NCBI RefSeq assembly: GCF_949987515.2
Contig: NC_082685.1
Coordinates: 30,024,168-30,088,167 of the forward strand
Origin: Delphinus delphis
Taxonomy: Eukaryota; Chordata; Mammalia; Artiodactyla; Delphinidae
Reading direction: 5' to 3'
DNA length: 64,000 bases
The position numbers and the translations under genes were made by a program. Shown here one piece after another: positions 33,851-46,111 of the stretch (positions are counted from its first letter, which is position 1; each line of letters opens with the position of its first letter). The notes under the pieces were generated by a model. The model made no database searches, was not told the origin of the DNA, and was given only the letters and a program-made list of their open reading frames with translations.

Positions 33851-35369
33851 TTTGTTGTTCATTAATGAAAAGATTCAAAAGCAGAGAGTAAAACTAGAAG
33901 AGGTTTATATTATATTACTAGATTCAATTCAGCAGATTTAGTAAGATCCCTTAGGTCTCCTGATTCAGAGTCTAATGCCGGTCCTCAGTTTGTTGCACAG
34001 ACTTAGATGTAACCATGGAAGAAGAGATAAACAGCCGATGTAATTACAGTGACATAATGGTTAAACTTTTATAGCTGAGGGGAGCAGCAAATAGGATTTT
34101 AAAAATCAAATTAAAGCTGTCATTCCACAACATTACGTTTCCAGAATTTTCATTTTTTAATATTAATGATTTTTTTCTCCAAAAAGGAACAAACAATGCT
34201 AATTCTACTGCTACAATACTGTTAATGAAGAAATAAAGAATAATTTATCATTGCATAATTAACACAGTACAGTTAAGCATGTTTTAATGATTTTGTATAA
34301 TGGCCTCTCATAACTAGATGATACTTGCTAGTCATAGTGGAAAAAGAAAAAGAACTACACTATGAATAATTAATGAAGATGGATAAACTGACCAGGATTT
34401 TATTTTATTCTTTTACACAAAGTGTTTGCAAGATCTCTTGCTGTATTTTGGCAGTGGTTTATTCCTGAATCTGTAGGTGACCAGATGGTTAGTAAAACAT
34501 TTTAACTGATTTAAGAAATGAAAGGCTAAGAAATAAAAGGCTAAGAACGCAACCCATGCAAATCAACATTCTTTCTTCTTCTTTGCTTCCAAATGGTACC
34601 AATTCTTAACTTTCAAAATACTACCAACTCTTAACTTTCCAAACGGTACCAACTCTTAACTCTACTGGTGCGTCAGACTTTGAAGGTAGGAGAATACTCT
34701 TATCTTGAGCCATTTATAATCCCTTACATTTATGAGCTGTACTAAGGCTATTTAGTTAAATTTTCTATTAAAAACATTTCAGGGGCCAGGAGTTATGAGG
34801 AGAGAAAAAAAAATCAAAGATGAATAAAGATTGTAATAAACATGATCTTATGGCTACGCTTTCTTTAAATGTTGTTACCAAAAATAGACATATGCATTAT
34901 TGAAGGATGTATCAAGAGGAAGTGCTACAAAAATTTCAACATCTACATTTAATCAAAACAGGTGCATATTCAAGTGTGAGTTACTGTTGGGCTGGGGAGT
35001 GAAAGGGTGGGGTGGACTGAGTTACGTTTCAGCCACTGCACGGCCACATCCAACCTGAAGACACATTTATTTGACTCACATATTATTTAAATCCTATTTT
35101 AGTTAGTGTTCAACATATGCATATTGAGAAATTACTCTTAAAATATATATTTCCAGCTGCTCTTTAGAAATCAGATCACCCAGCAACACAACATACAATC
35201 TGCAGAAGATTGTTGGTGGCTGCCCCCTTTCACCAGAAACTTGTGTCTCCAGATCTCTAGTTTTCAATATTCTCTGTTGTCTGGTCACTCTATCCTATTT
35301 CGTTGTTTACATACCTGCTTGACCCCTGCTGACATTTACATGTTTGACTCTGGTCTACCATATTTCCAA
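33851..35369. other. Unique AT-rich sequence with possible conserved elements
   Basis: No transposon was recognised. About 33980-34480 is non-repetitive, AT-rich and dense in TAAT-core motifs (GATGTAATTACAG, ATTAATGA, CATAATTAACAC). A 25-bp tandem repeat lies at 34589-34664. Confidence 0.45.
34589..34664 (+). repeat. Three-copy 25-bp tandem repeat
   Basis: Units of the form GGTACCAACTCTTAACTTT recur at exact 25-base spacing (TACC at 34597, 34622 and 34647), with a few substitutions between copies. Confidence 0.9.
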
Positions 35370-35565
35370 CCCAGTGGTTCTCAAAGCATGGTCTCCAAAC
35401 CAGTAGCATCAGCATCACCTGTAAATCTGTTAGACATACTAATTCTCAGCCCTATTCCAGGCCTATTGAATCCGAAACTCTGGGGATAGGACCCACCATT
35501 CTGTATTTAACAAGCCCTCCAGGTGATTCTGATGCCCATTCAGGTTTGAGAATCACTAGTCTAGC
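35370..35565. mobile_element. MER5-like hAT (Charlie) non-autonomous transposon (copy 2)
   Basis: The element shows CAGTGGTTCTCAAAGCATGG at the left, GTAGCATCAGCATCACCTGT, ATTCTCAGCCCTATTCCAGG, and CTCCAGGTGATTCTGATGCC then GAGAATCACTAG at the right. These imperfect inverted ends are typical of MER5A. Confidence 0.88.
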
Positions 35566-37269
35566 ACATTCTTCTTACATATCCAAGCCTTAAGAACTTA
35601 TTTATTCTTGTCTTGCTTTCATTTCCAGAAACCTGTGAAGGATCAATAATTGTGGAGACACTAGTAAAAACCATTTTGTTTTTAGAAAATGTCCTACAAT
35701 GTGCATTTACACAAGGTTTCCATACAGTTATAACTCTTAAGACAACGTTTTTTCTTCACCATTGTACGTGGTGCCTAAATCTTTCACTCGAACATGGTGG
35801 AAATCCACATTGCATGCTCTCCCACGAGTTGTAACCAACTACAAATGTGCCAATCAGAAGAAAACAGAAGCCTTAGAAGACCATGGTGGCTTACAGACCC
35901 TTGGCTTTAGTGAATTCTGGCAGACAGGATCCCTAGTCTCACCTCATCGTAAAACCCAAAACGAAATAAATTGTTCTTGTCAGCTGTAGCAAAATTTTCA
36001 TTGCACAAACTGAAACAGAGACAGAGAGTAATCTTGCGCGTAAAGCCATAACCCTCTATTACTGAGGTTTCCTGTATTGCAGTTGAAGTTTTAACAGAGA
36101 GTTAGGAATATAAAGTTTCATCCATGTCTATACATATTTCTAAATAGCAAGATGGGCCAAGCTTTTATGATAGAAGGAAGCTAAGAGAGGAAGGAAGAGC
36201 CTGGTTTTGGTACCATGGAATTCTAAACAAGAAAGTCCAAGACAAAAATGAAGCACTTTCCTCTACCCTCTCACAGGCTAAGCACAAATCCAAGGGCAGG
36301 GGACTACACAAAGGCAAGAGACTGAAAAGTGTGGTTCATTTGGGAGATGACAATGCAATACACTGCCATAGTATCTGACCCCATTCTGAGCTGCTAAACT
36401 GACATCAGGAGCCTCATTTCTCTGGACTTTTTGTTACATGAGAAAATTTAAACTTTTTTTTTTTTTTTTCCTTAAAGGATCTCTTGAGTTTTCTTTTACT
36501 TGCAGCTTAACACATTCCTAACTGATTTGGACATGACATCAACCACATGTATGAAAAATGACAGCAAATATTGCATACAAAGAAAAATGTAAAACACACT
36601 ATCTCCAAATTCTGGTTAGTAAAAGATTATGTTATTTCCTCTTTGTTTTCTTAGAACAGTATCAAATTTCAAAGGGTGTTCTTTGTTTCTTGTTTTATGA
36701 AATAAGGAAAACAAAGGGGTGCATGTCTCCTTCACCTCACCTTGGCTTCATGATTTCATTAACCAAAATCATATAAGCTCTTAGTATTTGTGTGAGAGTG
36801 TAATCTTTGGAATCTATTCTCATAAAAATTGATTCTCATGGATCTTAACTATTGCTTTTTCTTTGGATTTTTGCTAGGTTCTTTGTGTCATTCTTGATAT
36901 GATACTACGTTACCTACATCACTTAATTACTACATTACTTTGCATTTATGTGTACTAAGTATATTTTCTAGTCCACTTATGACATATTTATAACATCTCA
37001 CTGGTCCATTTAACTACAGGGCAGATTTAAGAAAATAATTTTTATTAATTGCAAACCTTTTTTGATTCATCTTGTAATATTTTTCTGAGTTTTCTTTGCT
37101 TAATTTTCATACTTTTCTATGCTGAAACTCTTTACTTCTTTTAGTTGCCTGGATTCTTTAGTTGCTTTGCCTCAATTAATTTGGCAATTCACTCCCAGAA
37201 AATATTAGATACCTCTTATAATTTGATCCTTTGTTTCCAAACGATTTGTTCCTCACCAATTCTTGTCTC
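35566..37269. other. Unique sequence, nothing recognised
   Basis: No exon or repeat family was supported. A T16 run lies at 36454-36469. About 36780-37250 is very T-rich. Confidence 0.5.
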
Positions 37270-37540
37270 AGCAAAACAGATTAGGATATACCCAAAGACT
37301 TAGCTACATGGATATGTGTCGTAGTACTGTTTATAGAAATGAAGTGTTTGCAAACAATTCGTTGTCCAAAAATAGAAGAATGAACTAATCAATTTCAACC
37401 TCTTGCACAATAAAATATTTTGTAACCTTCAAATGGGATACAATGATATGTATCAGTATGTAAACATATTTAGTGGGAAAAGCAGGTTACAAAGCATTAT
37501 ACAGAGTATGATCTTATTTTACGGTGCAGTAGTAGGGGAA
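37270..37540 (+). mobile_element. L1M 3' fragment
   Basis: Remnants of the ORF2 end and 3' UTR are visible: TACCCAAAGACTTAGCTACA, TAGAAGAATGAACTAATCAA, CAATAAAATATTTTGTAACC, GTGGGAAAAGCAGGTTACAA and CAGAGTATGATCTTATTTTA. It is heavily diverged. Confidence 0.75.
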
Positions 37541-39739
37541 AGTTTTATTATCTTTTTTGCATATTCTATTTTATCTGTATAACCTAATTTATTGATATAC
37601 TGCCTTAAGCTCTTCCATCAAAATCTTGATCTATATGCCTGTCAGATAGAAAGATCCCATCTCAGCATGGTGATGCACGAGATGGAAGCACAACTTTAAC
37701 TCCAAGAGTATTGAAGAAAAATGTGGATATCTTTACTGAAATGTTTTCAGAGTGTATAAAGGGATTAATGGAAAATTGCATCTCACAATATTCAGCAAAC
37801 CTCCTTATCTTTTTACAAGTAAAACTTCCCAGAAAGTTGTTTTACCACTTGATCTCCCCAAACCACACATCCCATAGGAGCTATTCCACTTTCTCTTTTC
37901 TTTCTCCTAAAGCCCTCCAAAATTTCTCTCCCTGTCTACACATTCATTTGTCTCTTATCTTAATTTCCCCTTCTCTTCCAAGCTACTTTTTCACTAAGCA
38001 CATCAATCTAAATATACTATCCTCTTTCTGTGTACTCCATTTGTATCTCCACATGTTTTGATAGAGAAGCAGCAAAACAAAAGACCCTCCTCTACAGTGT
38101 GGCTGGAAGTGGGTAGGAGGAAAAAGGATAAATTACACTGGTTCTTCAACATGTATATTATACTTTACTAATGATCCTTATGTTACATTATACTTTGAGG
38201 TCAGTACAATACTTTAATTTGAGTCCCACCCAATTACAACTTCTATAAACATCTATTAACTTTACAGTAAGTAAAAACCAAAAGATGAATGCCAGCAGAA
38301 ATTCCCTAGCAGTTACCACTATTCCCATTGCTCTGTTAATCTAAGTGGCCATCATCTCTACCTGTGCTTTGTAGCTTTGGATCAGTTACTCATGACAAAG
38401 CACGGCTTGACCACTGTCTTTTATTTTTCATGTGGGAATAACTGGAGAATTTCCACTAATTTCTCAACATTTTAATGTCACCCATTGTCAAGGGTTGCTA
38501 AACCTGAATGCCTGCTTTCACTTGTAGCCGGGGACTATGGGGACATCGAAACCTTATAAGCAAGACCTAGCTCATTCACTTGCATCTCTTGCAATGCAAG
38601 TGGGTCGGCTCCAGAAAACATACCCCAAAGCACTTCATTACTTAGGGGATGGGTACCACTTAGTGTAGGATCACATCCAAAACCCCAAAGCCAAAGCTAA
38701 AGCCAAAAGAATGCATAATGAATGGGAATAAAGAGCACTTAACACAACAGCAATCACAAGCCTCATCAAGTTTCCCAAGTCATTTTACGAACCACCATCA
38801 AAAACTCATTGTTTCCAAGCATCACTTTAATAATCCTGAGTTCCAAACAATTTGGGGGAGAAACAAAATTGTGGTAGCATGTGTCCCCATGGCATTGCCA
38901 TAGATCTAATGAAGAACAGACAGCACAAAGTAAAAATAAACCTTAAACCACATCAAATCTCAATTTTCCAACACGTGCATCTCAGAGCTACGGTTTCATT
39001 TAAATCAACCTGAAATATTCTTTAGTTTCTACTTGGAGGTTCTATGCCTTAAATGAAAGAGTCTATAGTTTCTTGTTCTCTCAAAACTTTTACTTCTCAT
39101 AAGTGGACAAACATCAAACAAATGTAACTATAGAAATCAAAGCAATAAATAATTGAAATCTATGTTTTCATAAACAAGAAAGAATTTATAATAAATGCCA
39201 ATGGCTTGCATAAAACTCACAGAAAAACATACCAAGAAGAAAAAGGGGACTGGAGTTGATCATCAGCTTGTCATTCCTAATTAGCACCGATTCCCTTAAC
39301 CACTTCATTCATTCTTGCAAAGATAAGTGCTTTTAAATAGAAAACATGCCTTAAAAAAGAACATGGCTTTTAGCAATCACCCTCTGGAAATAGGGCCTTC
39401 ATAATGGTGTAATTTCTGATACATTAAATAAAAGTCCTCATTACAATCATCTGGAAAAAAATAAAAGATTTTACTTTGTCCTAAATGTAAAGGAAATTAC
39501 AAAGGAATAAAGTTTGCCATTCAAGAGTTGGCAATTTGCAAGTGTCAGTAAATATTTTTAAAGTTCTTTTTATGATTCTCTGTTTCTTTTGCAATTTGAC
39601 AGCCTTTAAGATTTTGAGTGCAGAGCTCAAGACACCTGAAAAAGAACTTTCAGTAAGCACAGAATATTTAACCACACGGAACAAACAAAAATGAATAAAT
39701 TCTTAGTAGGTACAAATGGTTTCTTATCACACTCGGGGT
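37541..39739. other. Unique sequence, nothing recognised
   Basis: The open frame at 37711-38061 (116 codons) is low-complexity in Ser, Phe and Leu, matches no protein I know and has no splice context. I regard it as chance. Nothing else was seen. Confidence 0.5.
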
Positions 39740-40215
39740 AAAATCCAAACTCACTTGTTCCCGTGGCCTATGAGGAACTAATTGACCTGGATTCTTCTTG
39801 TTCTCACACCTTCCACCGTAATGACTCCACTCTAGACACAAGGGCCTTCTTTCTATTCTTTGAACTAGCCAAGAACGTTCCCACAGTGTCTTAGCCCTTG
39901 CTGTCCCCTGTTTCCAGAAGGGTCTGTGCTAAGACTTACGTATGACTGCGTCCTTGTCTCCTCCTCAGCAGCCAGGCTCAGCTCACATGCCCTCTACACA
40001 GAAGAACCTTCTTGGATGGATTGTCTTACCTAAATTCAACACTCACTCCTTACTCCCTATATCCAGATAATACTTCATCATCAGTAGTCATCACTCTCAC
40101 TAATAATCCAATTTTTTCCCATTTATTATTGAGATCCCTCCTCATTTCTTTGGTAACGTCCAGGAGAGGAAGAGCCTTATAGTTCCTGAGTCCAATAAAT
40201 CTTTGCAGGCTGCAC
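39740..40215 (+). repeat. L2 LINE 3' portion, sense strand
   Basis: ATGAGGAACTAATTGACCTG, TTCTATTCTTTGAACTAGCC, CAGGCTCAGCTCACATGCCC, CAGAAGAACCTTCTTGGATG and GTCCAGGAGAGGAAGAGCCT follow L2 order. Confidence 0.75.
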
Positions 40216-41279
40216 TGAGAGAAGGTGGAGAAATTTAAGACAAGGGCTGGTTAATTGGCTGACCCAGATAGAATCTACTCTACCTGGGAAGGAGGATGGC
40301 TTTGGCACAAATGTATAACAGACAGCTTCCATTTCATCTCCACGTGGAGCACAGCAGGGAAGGGAGCGCTTTCTCTATGCATTCAGCACGAGACATGGTT
40401 CTGACACAAATGGCTTTCTTCTTGGTCTTTGTTTGAAGACTTTGAAGAAGGCAACTCCTAGGTGGGGCAGGTCTGAAGAAGGCAGCTGTTCCTGAAACTG
40501 CCCTTTCTCTCTTTTCACCCTTTCTCTCCCTGGTTCTGAACACTTTGACTGTGATCCTTGGAAGCTCAGAAGTCCATGGTCACTATGCCAGCTGATCTCT
40601 AGGAGTGTAAACAGTTCTTTTGTTAACCCTCACTGAAGTGTAGAAAATGTCTTTTCTTTTTCCCATATGTCAGTCAAGCAATTTGTACTAAATATCTCAG
40701 AGGAAGGAAAACCAAGAGATAAAAGAGTTTACCAACTTTATTTCAAATTCATTTGGCAGGCAAGCTTTAAATGAGCCTATCCAAGTTCCTTTCTCTTGGA
40801 TCAATCCCATCTGAGACAGAAAATATGGACATCACAATCATAGCAGAATCTTCAGAGTTTTAGCCTGCAGCAAATTTGGATTGTTGTTAATTCTGGGGTA
40901 TTGGTTTGAACATAGACCTTCAGCAAGTGTTTGAAGAGCACCAACTATGCACTAAACATGGCCCTAGATAACGCATGATTGGCAGAATTTAGGGGGAGGA
41001 ATATAACTGATTATTCTTACATTAATCATCTTAATGGGTAAAGAAAAAATATTACTGTCATCATAGATGCTAAAACATCATTTATGAAAATTCAACCTCC
41101 ATTCTTGGTTTATGAAAATGAATTATTTGAGAGATAGGTATTGATAGCTATCTTAACACAAAAAATTGAGACTCAGAGTTAAGATTTTAATTTCTAAGCA
41201 TTATTTTTACATTAAAAAAATTCTGAATTCCTTTGACAACTTTGGGAGGTAAATTACTTTTTCTTTTTGTTTCTGTTTT
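40216..41279. other. Mostly unique sequence
   Basis: No exon was found. About 40910-40980 (TGTTTGAAGAGCACCAACTA) resembles an old MIR or L2-class piece but is too short to assign. Confidence 0.45.
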
Positions 41280-41425
41280 TGTTTTCCTCATTAAAATGTT
41301 GAGTCTAAGACTCAAAGAGTTTAAGATACTTACCCAAGAATACAAAGCTATGAAGTCGAAAATAAGGACCCAAACCTATGTATGACCCTAAAAACGTGGT
41401 CTTCACATTCATCATGTTGCCTACA
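41280..41425 (-). repeat. MIR SINE fragment, antisense
   Basis: GAGTCTAAGACTCAAAGAGT, AAGATACTTACCCAAGAATA and AATAAGGACCCAAACCTATG fit reverse-complement MIR. Confidence 0.6.
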
Positions 41426-41689
41426 TGGTCACAATCTGAACAAGATGATGTATCCTGTTATACTCATTCAAACTTGTTCCCAGACAGCTATGAAATGTGA
41501 GATCAGAGTGGAGCATGCAGTTGAACATAGGGAAGATACTTTTGAAAAACTGGAATGTTACAAGTATTGATTTGGTATGGGGTGCTGTGTTAAGTCTCCT
41601 CAAAAGTTATCTCAAGGGAAAAGTCAGATTGGGTGAAGGGTACAAGGGATCGATGTTCTGTTGAGCCCATCTAGCAGAGATCACGTGCT

Positions 41690-42084
41690 GCTGACCTAAC
41701 TCTGGGTTCTCCTCTTCTGCCCTGGTGCACATCCAGACTGTCTTTCACAGTCTCCCTGACACTTAGGTATGGCTGTATAACTGAGATGCACCAATGGAAA
41801 GGGAGAAAAATTAATGTGGATCATTTTTAGTCACAACCCATAACGATCTCCTAGATGCCTCACCGTGTTCCTTTCCCTATACAGCTGGCCCAAATGGAGA
41901 TGATTTTGAAAGATATATGTTGAATGGAGCAGAGTCTCTGTCAACCTGGCTCCCCTCCTCCCCCAAGGACAGTGTGAAAGGGAACTACTCACTGCTATTC
42001 ACCTATCTACTACTGTTATTGAGAAACAAATGCTTTCTTTGGGCTGTTTTACAACAGTGGTTGGCCTACATTAACAGATACAGC
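41690..42084 (+). mobile_element. Diverged ancient LTR (MaLR-like, subfamily unresolved)
   Basis: TGAGATGCACCAATGGAAAG, a middle with ATGGAGCAGAGTCTCTGTCA, TATTGAGAAACAAATGCTTT and a 3' end TTACAACAGTGGTTGGCCTA then ACATTAACAGATACAG follow a common old LTR layout that ends in TTACAGCAGCTAGCCTA. The left boundary is approximate. Confidence 0.55.
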
Positions 42085-43869
42085 TAGATTCTATCATACT
42101 TGTCGAACTGTATTACAGGCTAATATTTCCCCATGCTTTGGGCTCAGCATCTCCTCCTCCTCAATATCCTTCTTTATCACCTTTGGCACTTCTATTCTGT
42201 AGTTTTCTTAGTTTCTGCAAAGTTTTCCCTAACCTCAGAGAGGATATTTCATAGCCCTCTAAAATATTCTCTTTTGTGTTTCAGAAGCATAGAGCAAATT
42301 AACCTTGTGAACTCTTACTTGAGCAGAAGCCATGAGACCTCCATCAAACTAGGCCTCCCAAAAAGGCCTGACTTTGGCCCTGAATACATTTCTCTGCCTT
42401 GTTCAGTTTTCCCGAGCAACCTTTGTTAAGAAATTTTTGCTATATTTCAAGTGCGGATGATGCCTCAGCTCGTATGATGCCAAGCTGAGATTTGCCTTGA
42501 CACATAGTAGGCATTCAATGATATTTATCAAGTATTATTTATCTTTAGACCTTTGAGACGATAGAGCTAGAATTCCAACGCTATAACTTTGCATATCAAA
42601 ACATTATACCCAAAGTAAAGCTAACACAAGAAAACTCAAAAATTTATATACATAGAACAAAGAAGTATCATTGCCTCACTGAACTACAGTCCAAAGTCAG
42701 TTTGATTCTCTTATTCAAAGTGAAAAATCTCATAGATGAAATTTATAAGGCCAGTGAGATGTCCTCCATCTTTTACTAAGATGAGGTGGGCCCAGGAACT
42801 TGGCCATTTTTCAGCTGCTGTGTGGAGCACAAAATGGACAGTATAAACTTGTCTAAATTAGTTCATCAGGAAGCAGTGAGAAAGCCCCCTCCATCAAGAA
42901 AATTAAATGAAATATTACTTCTTGGCCCCTCCTAATTTCAAGTGAATGAAGGACAGAATTAGACAATAAAAATATCATGTAAAAGTACAGTGCATATACA
43001 GCATTAGACAGTAAAATGCATTTTAATTGTTTTAACCCTACCTTACTACAGTTAATGTTTAGGTTTATAGATTTCCCTACGGGAGAATGTTGTTCCATTG
43101 TTTTATTTTTATAGCTTTGAATGCTATAACTCTACTGGAATTTAGTTATTTGTTTGAAACCAAAGAGCCCCCCCTCAGCTAAAAGCAATTGCAAAACTGC
43201 AGCCAGTTCCCATGCTTCTGTTGCTTTATGTGTACACAAAGCTGGACCTCAGAATCAACTGTTACATCACGTTCCTTTTCTTTCCAGACGCCACAATCCC
43301 TCTGAATGTATTCAGAATAGAAAGACTCTAACCATTAGCACTGTTTCCTATTCAGGGATTTAAAACACCTAGAAGCTGAAGTTGTGTCTATAGAGAATGG
43401 TCCCACTCTACTACCATCTCTCATAGTTTATTCTTTCTCAGAAGAGACACCCAATTTGCCTACATATATCATCACTTGGCCAAATAAAAACAAAACTGTC
43501 CACAATCACCATAACCTCTCAAGCAAACAACCTAGAAATGGGACTCATGAAAGAAATATGGTTGGCATTTACATCGATCACCATGCTTCTCAGAAGCTGC
43601 TCACTAAGCCTATTTGCTCAGCAACATTCTTAGATACTAAGATTTTTGTATTGAGATGCACAATACAAAAGGCAAATAATAGGTCAAAACAGTAAGCTTT
43701 TACAACACAACAGTGTTTCAGCAAGACACGTGTTTCTCTCTGCATGGGGACTTTCCACAGTGCAGGAAAGAGTGGGATGAAATGCTCTCGTATTTCAGGT
43801 CAGAAGGCAAAACTTTGCAATACATGTCAGACTCCCCTTGCAATAAAATCATACGTATGGCATACTATA
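42085..43869. other. Unique sequence, nothing recognised
   Basis: No exon or family-level repeat was supported. The open frames at 42133-42429 and 43384-43695 have no recognisable family and look like chance. Confidence 0.5.
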
Positions 43870-44437
43870 TATCAGTGCTGTGCAGAAGAAATAATATGGT
43901 AGCCACAAATGTAAGCCATATGTGTAAGGTTACATTTTCTAGGAGCCACGTGAAACAAGTAAAGAAACAGGTGAAATTAATTGTAATAGTACATTTGATT
44001 TAACCCAACATATCCAAAATACTATAATTTCAACATGTAATCAATATTTTAAATTTTAATAATAGGCCACTTTACATTCTTTTTTCATACTAAGTCTTCA
44101 AAATCTATTGTGCATTTTATACTTATAATGTATCTCAACTTGGACTAGCTGTATTTCTTTTTTTTTTTTTTTTTGCAGTACGCGGGCCTCTCACTGTTGT
44201 GGCCTCTCCCGTTGCGGAGCACAGGCTCCAGATGCGCAGGCTCAGCGGCCATGGCTCACGGGCCCAGCCGCTCTGGGGCATGTGGGATCTTCCCAGACCA
44301 GGGCATGAACCCATGTCCCCTGCATCGGCAGGTGGACTCTCAACCACTGCGCCACCAGGGAAGCCCTAGACTAGCCGTATTTTAATTGCTTAACAAGCCA
44401 CATGTTGCTAGTGGCTACCATACTGGACAGCCAAGCT
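43870..44437 (+). mobile_element. hAT-like DNA transposon remnant, host of a CHR SINE
   Basis: The remnant starts near CAGTGCTGTGCAGAAGAAAT and ends near TAGTGGCTACCATACTGGAC then AGCC, giving imperfect terminal inverted repeats (CAGTGCTGTGCAG against the complement of CTGGACAGCC). Internal phrases ATGTAAGCCATATGTGTAAG, AAACAGGTGAAATTAATTGT, ACATATCCAAAATACTATAA, TTCATACTAAGTCTTCAAAA and CAAGCCACATGTTGCTAGTG follow a common ancient mammalian DNA transposon. I place it in hAT/Charlie but cannot name the subfamily with certainty. It is split by the SINE at 44157-44368. Confidence 0.75.
44157..44368 (-). mobile_element. CHR-type SINE (copy 3), antisense, nested in the hAT-like element
   Basis: A T-run at 44158-44175 is followed by GCAGTACGCGGGCCTC, GGCTCAGCGGCCATGGCTCA, a reverse B box and CGCCACCAGGGAAGCC. 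The flanking duplication is GACTAGCTGTATTT (44143-44156) and GACTAGCCGTATTT (44369-44382), one difference at a CpG site. The host transposon reads through when the SINE is removed. Confidence 0.93.
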
Positions 44438-44459
44438 CCATACATTTTAGTTCATATTT

Positions 44460-44925
44460 GGGCACAATGATATGTACCCCCTTCCTGGAATGCTCCCTAT
44501 TACCTTCAACCCTTCATCTAGCTAGCCCTATTCACACTCAGAATTATTCATTCAACACATATTTATTGAGTGCAAATGATGTTCTAGGCAGTGCTCTAGA
44601 GGCAAAGGAAAAGCAATGGATAAGGCAAACTCTCTACCCTTAATAACACAGCCATAGCAAGTTTAATCATTCACCCAGAGAAACTTGGCCCAATTCCTTG
44701 TTAGGACCTGCCCCTCTGTCATATGCTTTTACAGTGCACATTCCTACTTCACAGGACATTTCCTACTTTAAATTATTTGCTTAATATCTAACATCCTTAA
44801 TAGACTGCAAAGACCCATGAAATTGTAAAGATAACATCTGTCTTATTCACTGCTGCATCTCAAAGCCTACCCAGCACAGTCAGTGCCTGGCACAGAGTAA
44901 ATGTGCAAGACTACTTGTTGAATAT
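44460..44925 (+). repeat. L2-class LINE remnant, sense strand
   Basis: CTTCCTGGAATGCTCCCTAT near the start, and CTGTCTTATTCACTGCTGCA and GTGCCTGGCACAGAGTAAAT at the end are L2 landmarks. About 44535-44640 (CAACACATATTTATTGAGTG, AAGCAATGGATAAGGCAAAC) may be a separate old repeat inside it. Confidence 0.6.
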
Positions 44926-45014
44926 GAGGAAGGAGAAAAAGAAGGAAGAAGAGAGGAAGGAAGGAGGGACGGAAGGAAGGGAGGGAGGGAGGAAAGGGGG
45001 AGAGAGGGAGGAGA
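44926..45014 (+). repeat. Second polypurine tract (GGAA/GAAG)n
   Basis: Nearly pure purine sequence with GGAAGGAAGG and GGGAGGGAGG blocks. It begins exactly at the L2 3' end and may have arisen from its tail. Confidence 0.93.
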
Positions 45015-45864
45015 CAGATATACACTGGTAGAAGGTGAGACAATTCTCTCTGAATATCAGTGATGTTCATTAGCTAAATGGCATAGCCAGCTGCCATAAT
45101 TTACCACTTTCTACCTTATTTATATGCAGCCCTTTTTGAACTCTCCCAAGCTCCATAGAATTGATACGTCATACCTTGTATTTCATTTACTCTTTTCCTG
45201 GATTTATTTCAAGGATGTTTTAATTCTGGATATGATCTAAAGATATGGATGAAGGGGCTGTATATTTTACAGCCACTCCAGTAAATTCTGAAAACTTTTC
45301 TATCCAGTTTACATTGTGTCATACACATCCAAAAGAAGCTGGCTAGGTTTCACCACTGTCATCTTGCCAAAGACAGAAAGAGTGGCTATAAGCTGCCCCC
45401 TACATCTAGCTCTAATTACAGAGATATGCAAATATTTCCCTTGTACTGGCCTAGTCACTCTTACTGATATAATTAATAGATCACCAGAATTTCATTTTAG
45501 GGCCAGCGTCTGTTTTTGGTTTTAAATTTCTGCTAGCACATACCATATATGCATATTAAACATTTTCAAATTTATACTTCAGTCAAGAACTTTAAAATGC
45601 TTTATGATATAGATTTGAGTTTTTGAATCTTTTCCCTCCAAATCCATATGTTACTCATCCTCTCATTTATTCCATCATTCTATAGATTCAGTTACGATTA
45701 TCGATGCTGAAACAGTTTGCAGCCCTCCAACCCTGCCCTTTCACCAATACACATGCAGCATCAATTCAGCTTTTACTTACACTGATATTCATCATAAGTC
45801 ATGGGAGCAACAGGAAGATGGTTTTGGCTTCTTCTTCTTCTTCTAGAAAAGTCAGACATTTTCA
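45015..45864. other. Unique sequence, nothing recognised
   Basis: No exon or repeat family was supported apart from a short CTT repeat at 45826-45844. Confidence 0.5.
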
Positions 45865-46055
45865 AAGTGTGGTCCAGGTACCAACAGCACAGATATCAGC
45901 CAGGAACTTGCTAGAAATGCAAATCTTCAGGCATCTCCCCAGACATGCCAAATCAGAGAATCTGGGGGTGGGGGCCCAGCAATCTGCTTTATGGAGCCCT
46001 TCAGGGGATTCTAATGGATCATCTGATGCACAGCTTAAAAACCACTGCTCTCAGT
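45865..46055. mobile_element. MER5-like hAT (Charlie) non-autonomous transposon (copy 3)
   Basis: TTCAAAGTGTGGTCCAGGTA, CAGGAACTTGCTAGAAATGC, GAGAATCTGGGGGTGGGGGC, CCTTCAGGGGATTCTAATGG and CAGCTTAAAAACCACTGCTC match MER5A in order. Confidence 0.87.
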
Positions 46056-46111
46056 CAACATCTTGCCATGACTGAGTGAGATATTACCATGGAGATAAAA
46101 GTGCATTAGCT

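Noticed and set aside
37711..38061. 116-codon plus-strand frame
   Set aside because: Low-complexity Ser/Phe/Leu composition, no recognisable domain, wrong strand for TENM2 and no splice or promoter signals.
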